64,000 bases of DNA from Psychromonas sp. SA13A (GTDB taxonomy: Bacteria; Pseudomonadota; Gammaproteobacteria; Enterobacterales; Psychromonadaceae): assembly GCF_011378715.1 (NCBI RefSeq), contig NZ_WTKU01000001.1, positions 434,001 through 498,000 of the forward strand, read 5' to 3'. The notes below the pieces were generated by a model. The model did no database searches. It saw nothing but the letters and a program-made list of their open reading frames with translations, and was not told the DNA's origin. The translations under genes were made by a program, and so were the position numbers. This document shows, in pieces, positions 1 to 11,200 of this stretch. Position 1 is the first letter of the stretch, and each line of letters starts with the position of its first letter.

Positions 1-65
1 TTAGTACTGTGCTAGAGTCAATAAAGAATAAAATAGCTTAACCGCTGGACGTTGGAAAATAACTT

Positions 66-776
66 ATGAGCAAAACTAATCACCTACCCAAAAGCCACCA
101 ACAATCATTGGGTGCGATCGTTTATGAACAAATACTGACGGCTATAATAGAAGGGGTTTATGAACTCAATACAAAACTCCCTGCAGAGACTCAATTATGT
201 AAAGACTTTAAAGTTTCTCGCCCTATTCTTCGCGAAGCTTTAGCACGCCTTCGAGAAGATGAGTTAATTACTTCACGCCGTGGCTCAGGTAGTTATGTAA
301 TAAAAAAACCTGACAGTGATGTGTTAAAATTCTCTCCTCTTTCTAGCATTGCAGATATCCAACGCTGTTTTGAATTCCGAGCTAACTTAGAAGCTGAAGC
401 AGCAGGATTAGCGGCAAGCAGAAGAACTAATATACAGCTTGAAGCCATTCTAGATGCCTATGAGAAAATAAATGTTGCTAACGCTTCCAGTAAACTGGCT
501 ACCGATGAAGATTTCAGTTTTCATTATGCAATTATCGATGCAGCCAATAACTATTTTTATAGTACCGTTCTGAAATCATTGGAAAAAAGTGTCAAAGAAG
601 GAATCAATATCACCAGAAACTTATCGTTACGCCACCCTCCTTCTCGATTAGAGCTTGTACAACAAGAACACCTAGCAATTGTAGATGCAATAAAAGCAGG
701 GGATGCAATAGCAGCAAGAGACGCAATGAAGAGCCATCTTAATAATGCGCGTACTCGTATGTTTGATGGAGTTTAA
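66..776 (+). CDS. GntR-family transcriptional regulator, FadR/FCD type
   Basis: This 236-residue protein has an N-terminal winged helix (about residues 13-77, with the typical LPAETQLCKDFKVSRPILREAL-like recognition region) and a C-terminal all-helical FCD ligand domain (about 95-225). The FCD metal/ligand residues look present: D and H in DEDFSFHYAI, H in EHLAIVDAI and H in SHLNNAR. Family members respond to sugar acids or other small carboxylates and usually repress a neighbouring catabolic operon. The gene convergently faces a quinone oxidoreductase, so its target genes are probably to the left, outside the window. A GGA about 8 bases before the ATG is a weak ribosome site. The family assignment is secure; the effector is unknown. 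Confidence 0.9.
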   Translation: MSKTNHLPKSHQQSLGAIVYEQILTAIIEGVYELNTKLPAETQLCKDFKVSRPILREALARLREDELITSRRGSGSYVIKKPDSDVLKFSPLSSIADIQRCFEFRANLEAEAAGLAASRRTNIQLEAILDAYEKINVANASSKLATDEDFSFHYAIIDAANNYFYSTVLKSLEKSVKEGINITRNLSLRHPPSRLELVQQEHLAIVDAIKAGDAIAARDAMKSHLNNARTRMFDGV

Positions 777-1131
777 GGAGAGGATTTAAGGGGTAGCTTT
801 TGAATTCTCTCATCAACAGTATTTTATAGGCTGTGCTTTTATCCATATTCTATTCTGAAGTATAAAATCAACTAGCCAAGTGACAGCAATAAGTTAAGTA
901 ACTTCAGTTCTGGATAAGTATAAAAATTTGTACTTATGATCTGAATTCAAGAAATTCAAGAAAGAAAAATGATCTGATATTACGTTTTAATCCTTAAAAA
1001 CTAAGCAAGCATCATTAGTAAGCAGATCATTAATTATACAATTTCTCTTTTCTGAATAACTAAGTACATATTATGAGAATCTAGGCTAAATACTTATCTA
1101 TTCAGAGTACTTAACTATTCAGAACACTTAA
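777..1131. other. Intergenic gap with no recognisable gene
   Basis: This is AT-rich spacer between two convergent genes. I see no ORF with a ribosome site, no RNA gene and no strong hairpin followed by a T tract. Confidence 0.6.
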
Positions 1132-2085
1132 TTACTCTTGAACGTTAATAACAATATTACCCGTTGCGCCAGAGCCCATCACTGCAATATGCGCCTCCGT
1201 TGTCTCTGCCAATTCAAAACGTTTCGCAATGACGGGGCTAATATCGCCTTTTTCAGCAGCCGTAAACAAGGCTTCATGTATTAAGGTAACTTGTTCAGGA
1301 CTTGCATTTGCTAGCGCTATGCCCATTACACAAGCATCTTTAGCCATCAAATCACGCGGATTGATTTGCACTTGACCGCGACTACCAATGACTACTACCC
1401 TGCCATTAACATTGAGTAGAGGTAAATCATCACCTAGATTTTGATTCGCGAGCATTTCTAAAATAATATCAACTGCGCCAGCCTCTTTTACACTTTGGTA
1501 ATGTTCAGGATCATGATGATTCACCACCAAATCTGCACCTTGCTGCTGTAATAATGCTCTGCCTTGTTCAGAACTCGCACTAGCAAAGACTTTACAACCA
1601 GCTGCTTTAGCTAACTGCAAAGCCGCTAAACCAACACCACCACTAGCGCCATGAATAAATACCGTTTCTCCTGCCTGGCAATTTGCACGAATAAACAAAG
1701 CTCGCCAAGCGGTAGCATAAGGAGTACCAAGGCAAGCACCTTGCTCAAAGCTAAGGCTATCAGCTAAAGGAAAAACTTGAGCGGGTGTTGCTAATGCAAA
1801 CTGTGCGCTGGTACCTGTTTTAGAACCAGAACAATAAACGCGCTGACCAACCTTAAAACCAGTGACTTGACTCCCTAACGCAGTAATAACACCGGCGCCA
1901 TCTTTGCCAGGGGTGTGAGGAAAAGTAGCGGTATAACCATTGCTTCCAGCAGCGATATAAGTGTCAACAGGGTTAACCCCTGACACTTTAACTGCAATTA
2001 AAATATCCTCATCTGTAACGCTTAAGTCAGCACATTGAGTCAATAAAAGTGGGTCGCCATGGTGATGAATTTGAATCGCTTGCAT
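1132..2085 (-). CDS. Zinc-less MDR/zeta-crystallin quinone oxidoreductase
   Basis: A 317-residue medium-chain dehydrogenase/reductase. The N-terminal GroES-like half contains GVNPVDTYIAAG and HTPGKDGAG. The Rossmann half contains the NADPH-binding loop HGASGGVGLAALQLAK (about residue 145). The zinc-binding cysteines of alcohol dehydrogenases are absent, as expected for NADPH:quinone reductases of the Qor/zeta-crystallin group. The predicted role is cytosolic NADPH-dependent reduction of quinones or enones. It stands alone on the minus strand, about 180 bases before the alpha-E/ATP-grasp cluster. The precise substrate cannot be told from sequence. Confidence 0.85.
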   Translation of the reverse strand: MQAIQIHHHGDPLLLTQCADLSVTDEDILIAVKVSGVNPVDTYIAAGSNGYTATFPHTPGKDGAGVITALGSQVTGFKVGQRVYCSGSKTGTSAQFALATPAQVFPLADSLSFEQGACLGTPYATAWRALFIRANCQAGETVFIHGASGGVGLAALQLAKAAGCKVFASASSEQGRALLQQQGADLVVNHHDPEHYQSVKEAGAVDIILEMLANQNLGDDLPLLNVNGRVVVIGSRGQVQINPRDLMAKDACVMGIALANASPEQVTLIHEALFTAAEKGDISPVIAKRFELAETTEAHIAVMGSGATGNIVINVQE

Positions 2086-2268
2086 AAAATAATCCTATTG
2101 GTGCGGAATAAAGGGGGCTAATACTTAAATGAATGTTTCGAAAACAGAAAACGAGCAAAGCGCTTGGCAGTACCCGTGTCGATTTTTATCTGAAAAGTGA
2201 GTAGTAGGCGTAGGTACCTTGCACTTTATTGAACACACAAGGCTCGCCCACTGCTTTAATAAAATGAC

Positions 2269-3222
2269 TTATTCAGCCGCTTCAGTTTCAATTAATTCAG
2301 GTGCTTTTAAGAAGTACAGTTCAGCGAGCTGATTATGTACACCAGCTAATTTAAGCTGTATTTTATCCACATAATCATGCAGATCACCATTCTTTAGCAT
2401 TCTCACATCTTCATTTTTTAAACTATCACATACTTGATCAATGAGCTTAATTAATTCCTCAGAATGAATAACCGGCTCCATCATTTTTCTTAATTCATTT
2501 AGACAAAATAAAATCGAACGAGGGAAAACCTCACTATGCATTATAAACTCAATTACATCGGAACGTTGAACACGTACACCCATTTGTTGACGATACATTT
2601 GATAAGCACTCATTGAACGTAATAAACTGATCCATTGAATGTTTTCAAAGGGTTTACCTACTTCATTAGTGATCAGCGTAGCGGATCGAATGTCTAAAAT
2701 ACGTGAACTCATGTCGGCGCGTTCTATCATTAAACCAAATCGGCTAAACGTATAACCGTGATCATGGTTAAGAGTGGCATCTAAAGTACCAAAGATCATA
2801 TGCGTTGATTCGATGATCTTTTTTAAGTAAGCAAAGCGTCCGCGCTTGCTCAGCCCTTCGTTTTGATTATCTTTGACATAATAATATAAAGAGTTTATTT
2901 CTTCCCAAACGTCTCTTGGAATAACATCTCGAATAGTACGCGCATTCTCTCTAGCATTAATGACAGAATTGAGGATAGATGAATTATTATCGTAACCGAT
3001 TAATAAATAACGCAATGCTTTTGGTTCTGAAAAGTCAGTATGATTTTCTTGGTAGGCTTGACGCATACCAATAATATCAATTAAAGGCTCCCAACCAGTG
3101 CTCACCCCTTTAGGTAGATCCATGATCAGCATATTATTAACATTAATTAAACGCGCTACGTTTTCTGCACGTTCAATATAGCGAGACACCCAATATAAAG
3201 TTTCACATACTCTTGATAGCAT
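2269..3222 (-). CDS. Alpha-E domain protein
   Basis: An all-helical alpha-E (DUF403) protein of about 317 residues. I start it at MLSRVCETLYWVSRYIERAEN, 16 codons inside the longest frame. That start matches the usual family N-terminus and follows a strong GAGGAGG ribosome site four bases after the upstream gene's stop. Alpha-E proteins always travel with circularly permuted ATP-grasp enzymes and transglutaminases. They are presumed partners in an ATP-dependent peptide ligation or modification, though no reaction is established. It is the last gene of a five-gene minus-strand set and is surely co-transcribed with the ATP-grasp gene before it. Confidence 0.88.
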   Translation of the reverse strand: MLSRVCETLYWVSRYIERAENVARLINVNNMLIMDLPKGVSTGWEPLIDIIGMRQAYQENHTDFSEPKALRYLLIGYDNNSSILNSVINARENARTIRDVIPRDVWEEINSLYYYVKDNQNEGLSKRGRFAYLKKIIESTHMIFGTLDATLNHDHGYTFSRFGLMIERADMSSRILDIRSATLITNEVGKPFENIQWISLLRSMSAYQMYRQQMGVRVQRSDVIEFIMHSEVFPRSILFCLNELRKMMEPVIHSEELIKLIDQVCDSLKNEDVRMLKNGDLHDYVDKIQLKLAGVHNQLAELYFLKAPELIETEAAE

Positions 3223-3226
3223 ATTA

Positions 3227-4678
3227 TTACGCCTCCTCGTCAACAATCCAAGTATCTTTACTACCGCCACCTTGTGATGAATTCACCACCAGCGATCCTT
3301 TGTTCATAGCAACACGTGTTAATCCACCTGTAGTGACCTGAGTATCATGCCCAGATGATAAAATAAACGGCCTTAAATCCACATGTCTTCCATCGGGTTC
3401 AACGCCATCTAATGTTGGCACTGTGGATAAGTCTAATGTCGGTTGAGCAACCCAATTACGAGGATCTGCTTTAATTTGAGCAATGGTTTCTTGTTGTTCT
3501 TTCTTGGTTGACTTGGGACCAATTAACAAACCATAACCACCTGATTCATTTGCGGGTTTAACCACTAATTTATCAATGTTTTTAATAACATGATCGCATT
3601 CTTTTGGATCCAGACACTTGTACGTAGGCACGTTCGCTAGTTTCGCATCTTCGCCTAGGTAATATTTAATCATTTCAGGCACATAGGCATAAACTACTTT
3701 ATCATCGGCAACGCCGGCACCTGGAGCATTTACTAATGCAACATTGCCTTTTGCCCAAGCACGCATTAATCCAGGTACACCTAATTGAGAATCCGGCAAA
3801 AATGCTTCGGGATCTAAAAATAGATCGTCTATACGACGATAAATAACATCAACACGCTGCAAGCCAGTGATGGTACGCATATATACGCAATCATCTTTCT
3901 CTACGACTAAATCACGACCTTCTACTAACTCGCAACCCATCTCTTGTGCTAGGTAACAATGTTCAAAATAAGCTGAGTTAAAAACACCTGGCGTTAAAAC
4001 AACTACTTCAGGCTTATCCTGTGGACGAGGTGACATAGCTGCTAACATATCAAATAATTGAGACGGATAATCATCAACAGGTAGGATCGAGACTTGTTCA
4101 AATAATTCAGGGAAAACACGCTTCATTACGGATCGGTTTTCAAGCATATAAGAAACACCAGATGGGACGCGTAAGTTATCTTCTAAGACATACATGGTGC
4201 CGTTGCCATCACGTACTAAATCAGAGCCACAAATATGTGCCCATATTTTGTTAGGAGGGTTAACCCCTACACATTGCTTGCGAAAGTTAACTGACTTTTC
4301 CAATAGACCTTTTGGAAAAAAACCATCTTTTATTATTTTTTGGTCATGGTATAAGTCATCAATAAATAAGTTAAGCGCCTCGACGCGTTGCTTTAAACCG
4401 ACTTCAATACCTTGCCATTCTTTTTTACCAATGGTGCGTGGAATAATATCAAAAGGCCAGGCTCTATCGATCATGTTACCTTCATCGTAGACGGTGAAGC
4501 TGATCCCCATTTCTTTAATCGCTAAATCTGCAACAGCCCTCGCTTTGACTAACTCTTCACTTGATAAACTCGAAAAGAACTGAGCTAATTGATTGCCGTG
4601 TAATCTCACGTTCCCTTTAGCGTCAATTAATTCATCAAAAAAACCATTTGTTTGATACGCTTTCCAATCAATTCCCAT
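3227..4678 (-). CDS. Circularly permuted type-2 ATP-grasp protein
   Basis: A 483-residue protein of the DUF404/DUF407 circularly permuted ATP-grasp family. The start MGIDWKAYQTNGFFDELIDAKGN and the stretches VRDGNGTMYVLEDNLRVPSGVSYMLENR and VKPANESGGYGLLIGP are family hallmarks, the last being the glycine-rich ATP loop. The family is predicted to form amide bonds on amino acids or peptides by an acyl-phosphate intermediate; its substrate is unknown. It lies 46 bases after the transglutaminase gene and 4 bases before the alpha-E gene, so one transcript is likely. A second ATP-grasp/alpha-E protein is encoded upstream as a fusion. Confidence 0.9.
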   Translation of the reverse strand: MGIDWKAYQTNGFFDELIDAKGNVRLHGNQLAQFFSSLSSEELVKARAVADLAIKEMGISFTVYDEGNMIDRAWPFDIIPRTIGKKEWQGIEVGLKQRVEALNLFIDDLYHDQKIIKDGFFPKGLLEKSVNFRKQCVGVNPPNKIWAHICGSDLVRDGNGTMYVLEDNLRVPSGVSYMLENRSVMKRVFPELFEQVSILPVDDYPSQLFDMLAAMSPRPQDKPEVVVLTPGVFNSAYFEHCYLAQEMGCELVEGRDLVVEKDDCVYMRTITGLQRVDVIYRRIDDLFLDPEAFLPDSQLGVPGLMRAWAKGNVALVNAPGAGVADDKVVYAYVPEMIKYYLGEDAKLANVPTYKCLDPKECDHVIKNIDKLVVKPANESGGYGLLIGPKSTKKEQQETIAQIKADPRNWVAQPTLDLSTVPTLDGVEPDGRHVDLRPFILSSGHDTQVTTGGLTRVAMNKGSLVVNSSQGGGSKDTWIVDEEA

Positions 4679-4723
4679 ACACTTCTCCGCCTTTTGATTA
4701 TTAACTCATATAAGATATTAAAA

Positions 4724-5602
4724 TTACTCTAATCGAATCATATCTACCGCAACGTCTAGCAATTGAGATCCGCCACCAAATACAACACCTTTTAAAGGAG
4801 TGACATCGGAAAAATCTCGTCCTACTGCTAAGGTGATATGCTGGTCTGTGGGTACTACATTATTGGTGGGATCAAAATCAACCCACCCAAAATTAGGCAA
4901 ATAGACGGCAAACCAAGCATGGGTTGCATCAGCGCCTTCTAATTTTTCTTCACCTTCGGGCGGCATGGTTTCAATATATCCACTAATATATCGCCCCGCT
5001 AACCCAACACTTCGTAAACATGCGAGCGCAAAGTGTGCAAAATCTTGGCAAACGCCCCTTTTTTGTGCAAAAACAACGCTTAATGGCGTACTTATTGTTG
5101 TAAAACCTGGGTCATAATAGAACTCATGAAAAATTCGTGCCATCAAGTCTTTACAACCTTCAATTAAATTCACATCGGGTGCAAATGACACCAGCGTATA
5201 TTCTTTTATTCCTTTCTCCAGTGGTGTGAGCTGAGAAGGTAATACAAATTCTGAAGCTCTTAATAGCTCCATGGTGTTAGCACTTTCCAGCAAATCTCGT
5301 ACTTTTATCCATAACATATCAAAACCATTTATATTGGCTTTGGCATCTGTTAATAGCTCAACCTCACTGGTCATGGTGACCTTAAGTGTCTTATGTTGTG
5401 TTGCAACCTCGAAAACTGTCACGTTATTATTAAAATAATCAGTAAATTGCTGTAAATAACTGGGCGGTGGAGAGATATCAATACGGCTATGATGACAGAT
5501 TTGCCCGCGATCAGTTTTGGGTGTCAAGCGAGCTTGATTCTGGCATATACTGACATAGTCAGCATATTGATAAGTCGTTGAATGTTTTATTTTATATTTC
5601 AC
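4724..5602 (-). CDS. Transglutaminase-like cysteine peptidase-fold protein
   Basis: A 292-residue protein. The N-terminal beta-sandwich begins KYKIKHSTTYQYADYVSICQN. The transglutaminase core has a catalytic triad Cys in KRGVCQDFAHFALACLR, His in GADATHAWFAVYLP and Asp in FDPTNN. Such proteins either hydrolyse or transfer acyl groups at peptide bonds. No signal peptide is evident, so cytoplasmic action is likely. Its start codon overlaps the stop of the preceding ATP-grasp/alpha-E fusion by four bases (ATGA arrangement), which shows translational coupling within the cluster. Confidence 0.88.
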   Translation of the reverse strand: MKYKIKHSTTYQYADYVSICQNQARLTPKTDRGQICHHSRIDISPPPSYLQQFTDYFNNNVTVFEVATQHKTLKVTMTSEVELLTDAKANINGFDMLWIKVRDLLESANTMELLRASEFVLPSQLTPLEKGIKEYTLVSFAPDVNLIEGCKDLMARIFHEFYYDPGFTTISTPLSVVFAQKRGVCQDFAHFALACLRSVGLAGRYISGYIETMPPEGEEKLEGADATHAWFAVYLPNFGWVDFDPTNNVVPTDQHITLAVGRDFSDVTPLKGVVFGGGSQLLDVAVDMIRLE

Positions 5603-8097
5603 GATTGAGCTTGCTCAATGTTGGTCCAATTTAATTTATGGGACGTTTTAGTATGTGTGAAGTATTGTAATAACAATACATCACAGAAAGTATTCAAGTT
5701 CATTCGAATATTATGACTGAACTCTATCAATTGTTTACGTTTGCCATCTTCTGCTTTCTGTAGGTAATCTTTTTCAGTCAAATAACAAGTAGTTTTAGAC
5801 AGCAAAATTGCTTTCTCGTGGGCGGCAATTAAACCCGGTCTACGCTTGGTCGGTAAATGCTGACAAAGCTGATTAATTTGCTCTAGTTGGAACAATAACG
5901 AACGAGGGTACTCGGCATCTAACAATAACAACTCTAAACCAGTGCCAATAGTTTGGTACATACGATAACGACGTTTATGCGTAATTAAACTGACTTGGCA
6001 GCTCAATACTGCTTCTAACAACCCTAATTCTTTAGGTGTATCCATCTCATCGGTTAACAGCGCTGAACTTAAAGAAGTAATTTGAATACTGCGTTCAATA
6101 CGGCGACCAATCTCCAATAAAAACCAGCCATTACTATTAGGCATACAATCTGCAATCGAGCCATTAAAAGCCATGATTGAACCGATCACTTTATCTAATA
6201 TACTTTGCATGGCACGTGTTGAGATATCTCGAGTAGTATTTCTTAACTGTTTAACTTGGTCATTAATATCATCAATCATGCGTCGACTATCATGCGATAA
6301 TAACTCCCTCGTTTGCAAAGCAGTATTCGACAAGTACTTAAGTGTATTAATAATACTCCCAGCACATTGTTCATCGGCTAATAATTGAAATGCAACTTGC
6401 TTGGATAAAAGCGGGTCAAAGCCCTCTAATTTAGGTTCCTGTTCAATGTAAGGGTAAACAATATGCTGCGACTTAATCGCGTTGGAGAAGCGCCCGACAA
6501 TACTATGTCGTATTGGATCGGGGTAAATAGCCAACTCCGTATACCTATCAATGAAGATTCGCAAAATACGCACCGTATTCTCGCACCGCTCTAAATAACG
6601 TCCGAGCCAAAATAGATGTTCAGCAGTACGGCTAGAGATAACGCCTTCTAACAATGCAACATCGGTTCTTTTCTTGATCGGTGGAGGCAATACAACGGCT
6701 TCTAGATCGACATCACTCGCTGTATTTATCCAAGTATCTTTGATCCAGCCTGAAACATTAGGATCATTACTAATCTCATTGGAAAAGCATAATGCCGAAG
6801 GTAATATTTCAACCCCATGCTCAGTGGTTAAGGCGTAACACCTAAAAACAACTGGTTTAGATATTAGCTTGCCATTGTCCCAAAAGGGCGCGGTACTAAA
6901 AACAGGTTTATCTTGAAAATAATATTGTTCAGGTTTTGCACTGATCAGCGCTTTTATTTTCTCAGCATCGACACTGCCATCAAGTTTCAAACTTCTATCT
7001 TTATAACTTGCTAACTCTAATCGCGACCAATCTAAGTCTTTAGCTTTTTCAACATCATAGTAATTAGGTTCGGCAATCATCAATGGCTGCTTTAAAAGAT
7101 GTTGCGATAAATGCGTTAAATTACATTGCACTGCAGGCGAAGATAAAACACCACTTCCAAATGGATTTAATACCTTAACAGCACCTTCTCGTACTGCTTG
7201 TAATAAACCTGGGATGCCATGTAAGGAATACTCTGTTTGCTCTAAAGAGTCGATACTGCGATCCGGCACCCAACGCACTATCACGTTAATTTTACCTAAT
7301 CCCTGTAGCGATTTTAAACACACCTCGCCGTTACGTACCGTGAGGTCTGCGCTCTGTACTAGGGTATAACCAAAATAAACGGATAAAAAGGCATGCTCGT
7401 TATAGTTAGGATCATCGGTCCCTTGGGTTAAAATAACCACCCGAGGATCATCCATATATTGAGTATATTCATTGATCCCTTCTTGAAATATTTTCAAAAA
7501 GTTTTTGATTTGCTGAACGTTACAATCAGCAAACTCTTCAGCCATAACACGTCTGGCGATAATACGGCTTTCAACTAACAATCCCATCCCTAATGGGCAT
7601 TGGCAATGATCCGCTAATACTTTGAATTCGCCCGATGGTGCCCGGTAAATATCCAAAGCGGTAAAAAATAACTTCACTTCATTGCTTGGTAAGCTAAAGC
7701 CCTCTCTTAAATAATTACTATTTTGATATAATTGTTGCGCAGGGATATGACCTTCAAGCAACAATTTTTGTTCGCCATAAATATCCTGCTGAATAGCATT
7801 TAAAAGTACAGTTCTTTGTTTAATCCCTTCTTCTAAAAAGGTCCACTCTGACTTAGAAAACATAAAAGGAAGCGGGTCAAAATGCCAGCGCTGATTGCTT
7901 TCAGGTTGCGTATTGCCATTTTGTAATAACTGGCTTATTTCAACAGCACGACTACTCAAATCTTCCGCAGTTAAATTGCCTAAACGCTTAAATAAAGTAT
8001 CCCAATGTTCAGGATATCGTCCACCATGATTAGCCAGCTCATCGTGAACATGGACCTTATTTAAATACAGAGACAGCCATTTAGGTAAGGCCGACAT
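5599..8097 (-). CDS. Circularly permuted ATP-grasp fused to alpha-E domain
   Basis: About 832 residues from the ATG at 8097. The N-terminal half is a circularly permuted ATP-grasp domain (GGRYPEHWDTLFKRLGNL; VKVLNPFGSGVLSSPAV). The C-terminal half is an alpha-E domain (SSRTAEHLFWLGRYLERCENTVRILR). The fusion reproduces in one chain the two separate genes at the 3' end of the cluster, so the partners probably touch physically. The frame is open to a TTG at 8142, and an ACGGAG element sits near there. The family normally begins close to SALPKWLSLYLNKV, so I prefer the later ATG, although its ribosome site is poor. The start is uncertain; the identity is not. Confidence 0.87.
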   Translation of the reverse strand: MSALPKWLSLYLNKVHVHDELANHGGRYPEHWDTLFKRLGNLTAEDLSSRAVEISQLLQNGNTQPESNQRWHFDPLPFMFSKSEWTFLEEGIKQRTVLLNAIQQDIYGEQKLLLEGHIPAQQLYQNSNYLREGFSLPSNEVKLFFTALDIYRAPSGEFKVLADHCQCPLGMGLLVESRIIARRVMAEEFADCNVQQIKNFLKIFQEGINEYTQYMDDPRVVILTQGTDDPNYNEHAFLSVYFGYTLVQSADLTVRNGEVCLKSLQGLGKINVIVRWVPDRSIDSLEQTEYSLHGIPGLLQAVREGAVKVLNPFGSGVLSSPAVQCNLTHLSQHLLKQPLMIAEPNYYDVEKAKDLDWSRLELASYKDRSLKLDGSVDAEKIKALISAKPEQYYFQDKPVFSTAPFWDNGKLISKPVVFRCYALTTEHGVEILPSALCFSNEISNDPNVSGWIKDTWINTASDVDLEAVVLPPPIKKRTDVALLEGVISSRTAEHLFWLGRYLERCENTVRILRIFIDRYTELAIYPDPIRHSIVGRFSNAIKSQHIVYPYIEQEPKLEGFDPLLSKQVAFQLLADEQCAGSIINTLKYLSNTALQTRELLSHDSRRMIDDINDQVKQLRNTTRDISTRAMQSILDKVIGSIMAFNGSIADCMPNSNGWFLLEIGRRIERSIQITSLSSALLTDEMDTPKELGLLEAVLSCQVSLITHKRRYRMYQTIGTGLELLLLDAEYPRSLLFQLEQINQLCQHLPTKRRPGLIAAHEKAILLSKTTCYLTEKDYLQKAEDGKRKQLIEFSHNIRMNLNTFCDVLLLQYFTHTKTSHKLNWTNIEQAQS

Positions 8098-8179
8098 GGT
8101 GTGGTTTTTTATATACAATTTAACATTGCTCCGTTTTATCAAACATCATGATCAGCAGTCATTAGCTTCGAGACCATAA

Positions 8180-8217
8180 AATCACTCTACCTTAAACAAT
8201 CGACAGGTAGAGTGATT
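8180..8217 (-). terminator. Intercistronic hairpin terminator
   Basis: A perfect 13-bp inverted repeat (AATCACTCTACCT and its complement, 12-base loop) is followed on the minus strand by TTTTATGG. It sits just after the stop of the DUF2126 gene, so the rest of the cluster may be made at a lower level or from its own promoter. Confidence 0.75.
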
Positions 8218-8231
8218 AATGTCGCTGTCTT

Positions 8232-11200
8232 TTATTTAAAAGCAGGTTGGCGACGTAAATCCAAGGTATTTGGATAATCTTGGTTAACACTTTCTTCTTC
8301 TGGCACCACAAATTCACTGACTGAATTGGCCACTTGGAAGCTGTGTGTCACCGCTGATGGGCTCCAACTTGGTTGATCTGAAGGCAATAAAGAAGGTGTA
8401 TGACCATGCTCCCAGAATCGAGCCACCCTTCTTCCTTCCGCTTCAAACGCATTCACCGGTAAAGTTTCAGGATTACGTCCACCAGCATGACTCACATGAT
8501 AAACAAAACCACCCAAAGAGCGTCCTTCCCAAGTATCAATTAGATCAAACACCAGAGGAGCATGTACCCCAATAGTTGGATGCAAAGCCGTTGGTGGTTG
8601 CCATGCACGGTAACGAATACCTGCGACACGCTCATCTTTGGCTTTGCCTTTCACCACTTTAAGCGGAACGCGGCGGCCATTACAAGTCACTATATAACGG
8701 TCACTCATAGTCCCTTGAACTTTTATTTGCACCCTTTCTAAAGAAGAATCCACGTACCTTGCAGTACCTGAAGCACTGGCCTCTTCACCGAGTACATGCC
8801 ACGGTTCAATCGCAGTTCTTAATTCCAAGGTGATATTATCCAACTCACGGGTACCACAAACAGGGAACCTAAATTCAAAGAATGGGTTTAACCAACTGAA
8901 TTGGAATGCAAAACCTGATTGTTGTAAATCACGACATACTTCTGCCAAATCATTTTCAACATATTGCGGTAGTAAGAATTTATCATGTAGCTCAGTACCC
9001 CAACGAACCAATGGTTTGTGGTATGGTTTTTTCCAAAACCAAGCTAATAAGGTACGTAGTAATAACATTTGCACCAAACTCATTTGCGAGTGAGGTGGCA
9101 TTTCAAAGCCCCTAAATTCCACAATACCCAAACGCCCTGTTGCAGAATCTGGCGAATATAACTTATCAATACAGAACTCGGCACGGTGTGTATTACCGGT
9201 TAAATCAACCAATAAATTACGTAATAATCGGTCAACTAACCAAGGTTCTGGAACCTCGCCTTCAGGCATATGTGAAAATGCAATTTCTAATTCATATAAC
9301 ACTTCATCGCGAGCTTCATCAACACGAGGAGCTTGGCTTGTTGGGCCAATAAATAAACCAGAAAATAGGTAAGATAACCCAGGATGATGTTGCCAATAGG
9401 TGATAAAGCTTCTTAAAATATCAGGGCGACGTAAGAATGGGCTTTGATCTGGCGTTTCACCACCTAAGGTCACATGGTTACCACCACCGGTCCCCGTATG
9501 ACGACCATCGGCCATAAACTTATCGGTCCCTAAACGCGCCTCTTTGGCTAACGCATATAAGGTAGTCATTCTTTCAACTAACTGATCCCAAGATTTAGAA
9601 GGGTGAATATTCACTTCAATTACACCTGGATCAGGCGTTACCGCATATTTTTCAACACGGCTGTCTTTAGGTGGGTTATAACCTTCAATCACCACCGGCA
9701 TAGATAATGCTTTTGCTACCCCTTCAATGGCAGTCAATAAACCTAAATAATGTTCAAAATGGCTAGTCGGCGGCATAAAGATATATAAACGACCATCTCG
9801 CACCTCTAAGGCCATCGCCGTTTTAATCATCTCTTGACCAATAAAGCCTTTTTTCAGCTTTTTAGGTTTAGAAAATTCTTCAGGAATATCAAAGGGGTCA
9901 CGGTCAATAATATTACTTGTCCACTCCAAGCTATCTAAAGGTAAGCGATAACCCAATGGAGATTCACCTGGCAATAGGAAACAATGCCCGCGCGTAAATT
10001 CCCAAGTACAAGATTGCCAGCAATTTTTACCACCATTCCATTGTAATGGCAGCACATAACCGACTGGTTTTTCTATGCCTAGCTCCATTTTTTTCAAAAA
10101 GCCTTGGCGGCTCATGGCATGTAATAATTCAGGCTGTTTAGGGCCAACTTCAGTAGGTAAAGAACCTTCTTGCCAGAGGTGATAAAGAATATCTTCATAG
10201 GCAGTGGTCAATGCTTTTTTACCTAAACCTAACGCATCACTCAGCTTTTCAGCAAATTTCTTGGTATCTGTATGGTCTAACTTGTAGTCTTTATTGGGAT
10301 CCGCTAATAAATTTGCATCTTTCCATAGAGCTACACCATCTTTGCGCCAGTAACACGCGTATTGCCAACGAGGTAACGGCTCACCTGGATACCATTTACC
10401 TTGTCCATAATGGGTAAAACCGCCTTGCGTGAACACCTTATTCATTTCTACAAATAAGTTTTGCGCTAACTGACGTTTTTCTTTACCGTCGGCTTCCGTA
10501 TTCCATTGCGCATGTTCCATATCATCAATGGAAATGAACGTAGGCTCGCCACCCATAGTTAAATGAATACCTTCTTCATCGTAGGTTTTATCAACATGCT
10601 GACCTAAACGATTAATGGCAGACCACTGCGCTTCTGAATAAGGCTTAGTCACACGTGGGTCTTCATGAACACGCGTCACTTTATTGTAAAAGCTAAACTC
10701 TGATTTACAGTCGTCAATACCACCGGTAACTGGTGCTGCAGAACTTGGTTCAGGCGTACAGGCTAATGGAATGTGTCCTTCTCCCGCAAATAAACCTGAG
10801 GTAGGATCTAAACCAATCCAACCCGCACCCGGAATGTAAACTTCCGCCCACGCATGTAAATCAGTAAAGTCTTCTTCAGGGCCACTCGGGCCATCCAGTG
10901 ATTTTTGGTCAGAAGTTAATTGGATTAAATAGCCAGAAACAAAACGAGAAGCTAATCCTAAATGACGGAATAATTGTACTAACAACCAAGATGAATCACG
11001 ACAAGACCCAGTTTTTTTACTCAGGGTTTCATTGGCGGTCTGCACTCCGGGTTCCAAGCGAATGCCATACCCTACTAACTCATAAATGGCCTGATTAACC
11101 GCCACTAAAAAATCTACACTGCGAAGCGGCTCTTTAGGTTGTAGCGATGCAACTAACGCTAGCATTTTAGGGCTGGCTTTACGTTTTTTTAAATAGGGTG

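Noticed and set aside
8345-9352. Several plus-strand ORFs of 60-90 codons opposite the DUF2126 gene
   Set aside because: These are antisense shadows of a certain long gene, with no ribosome sites and no recognisable domains.
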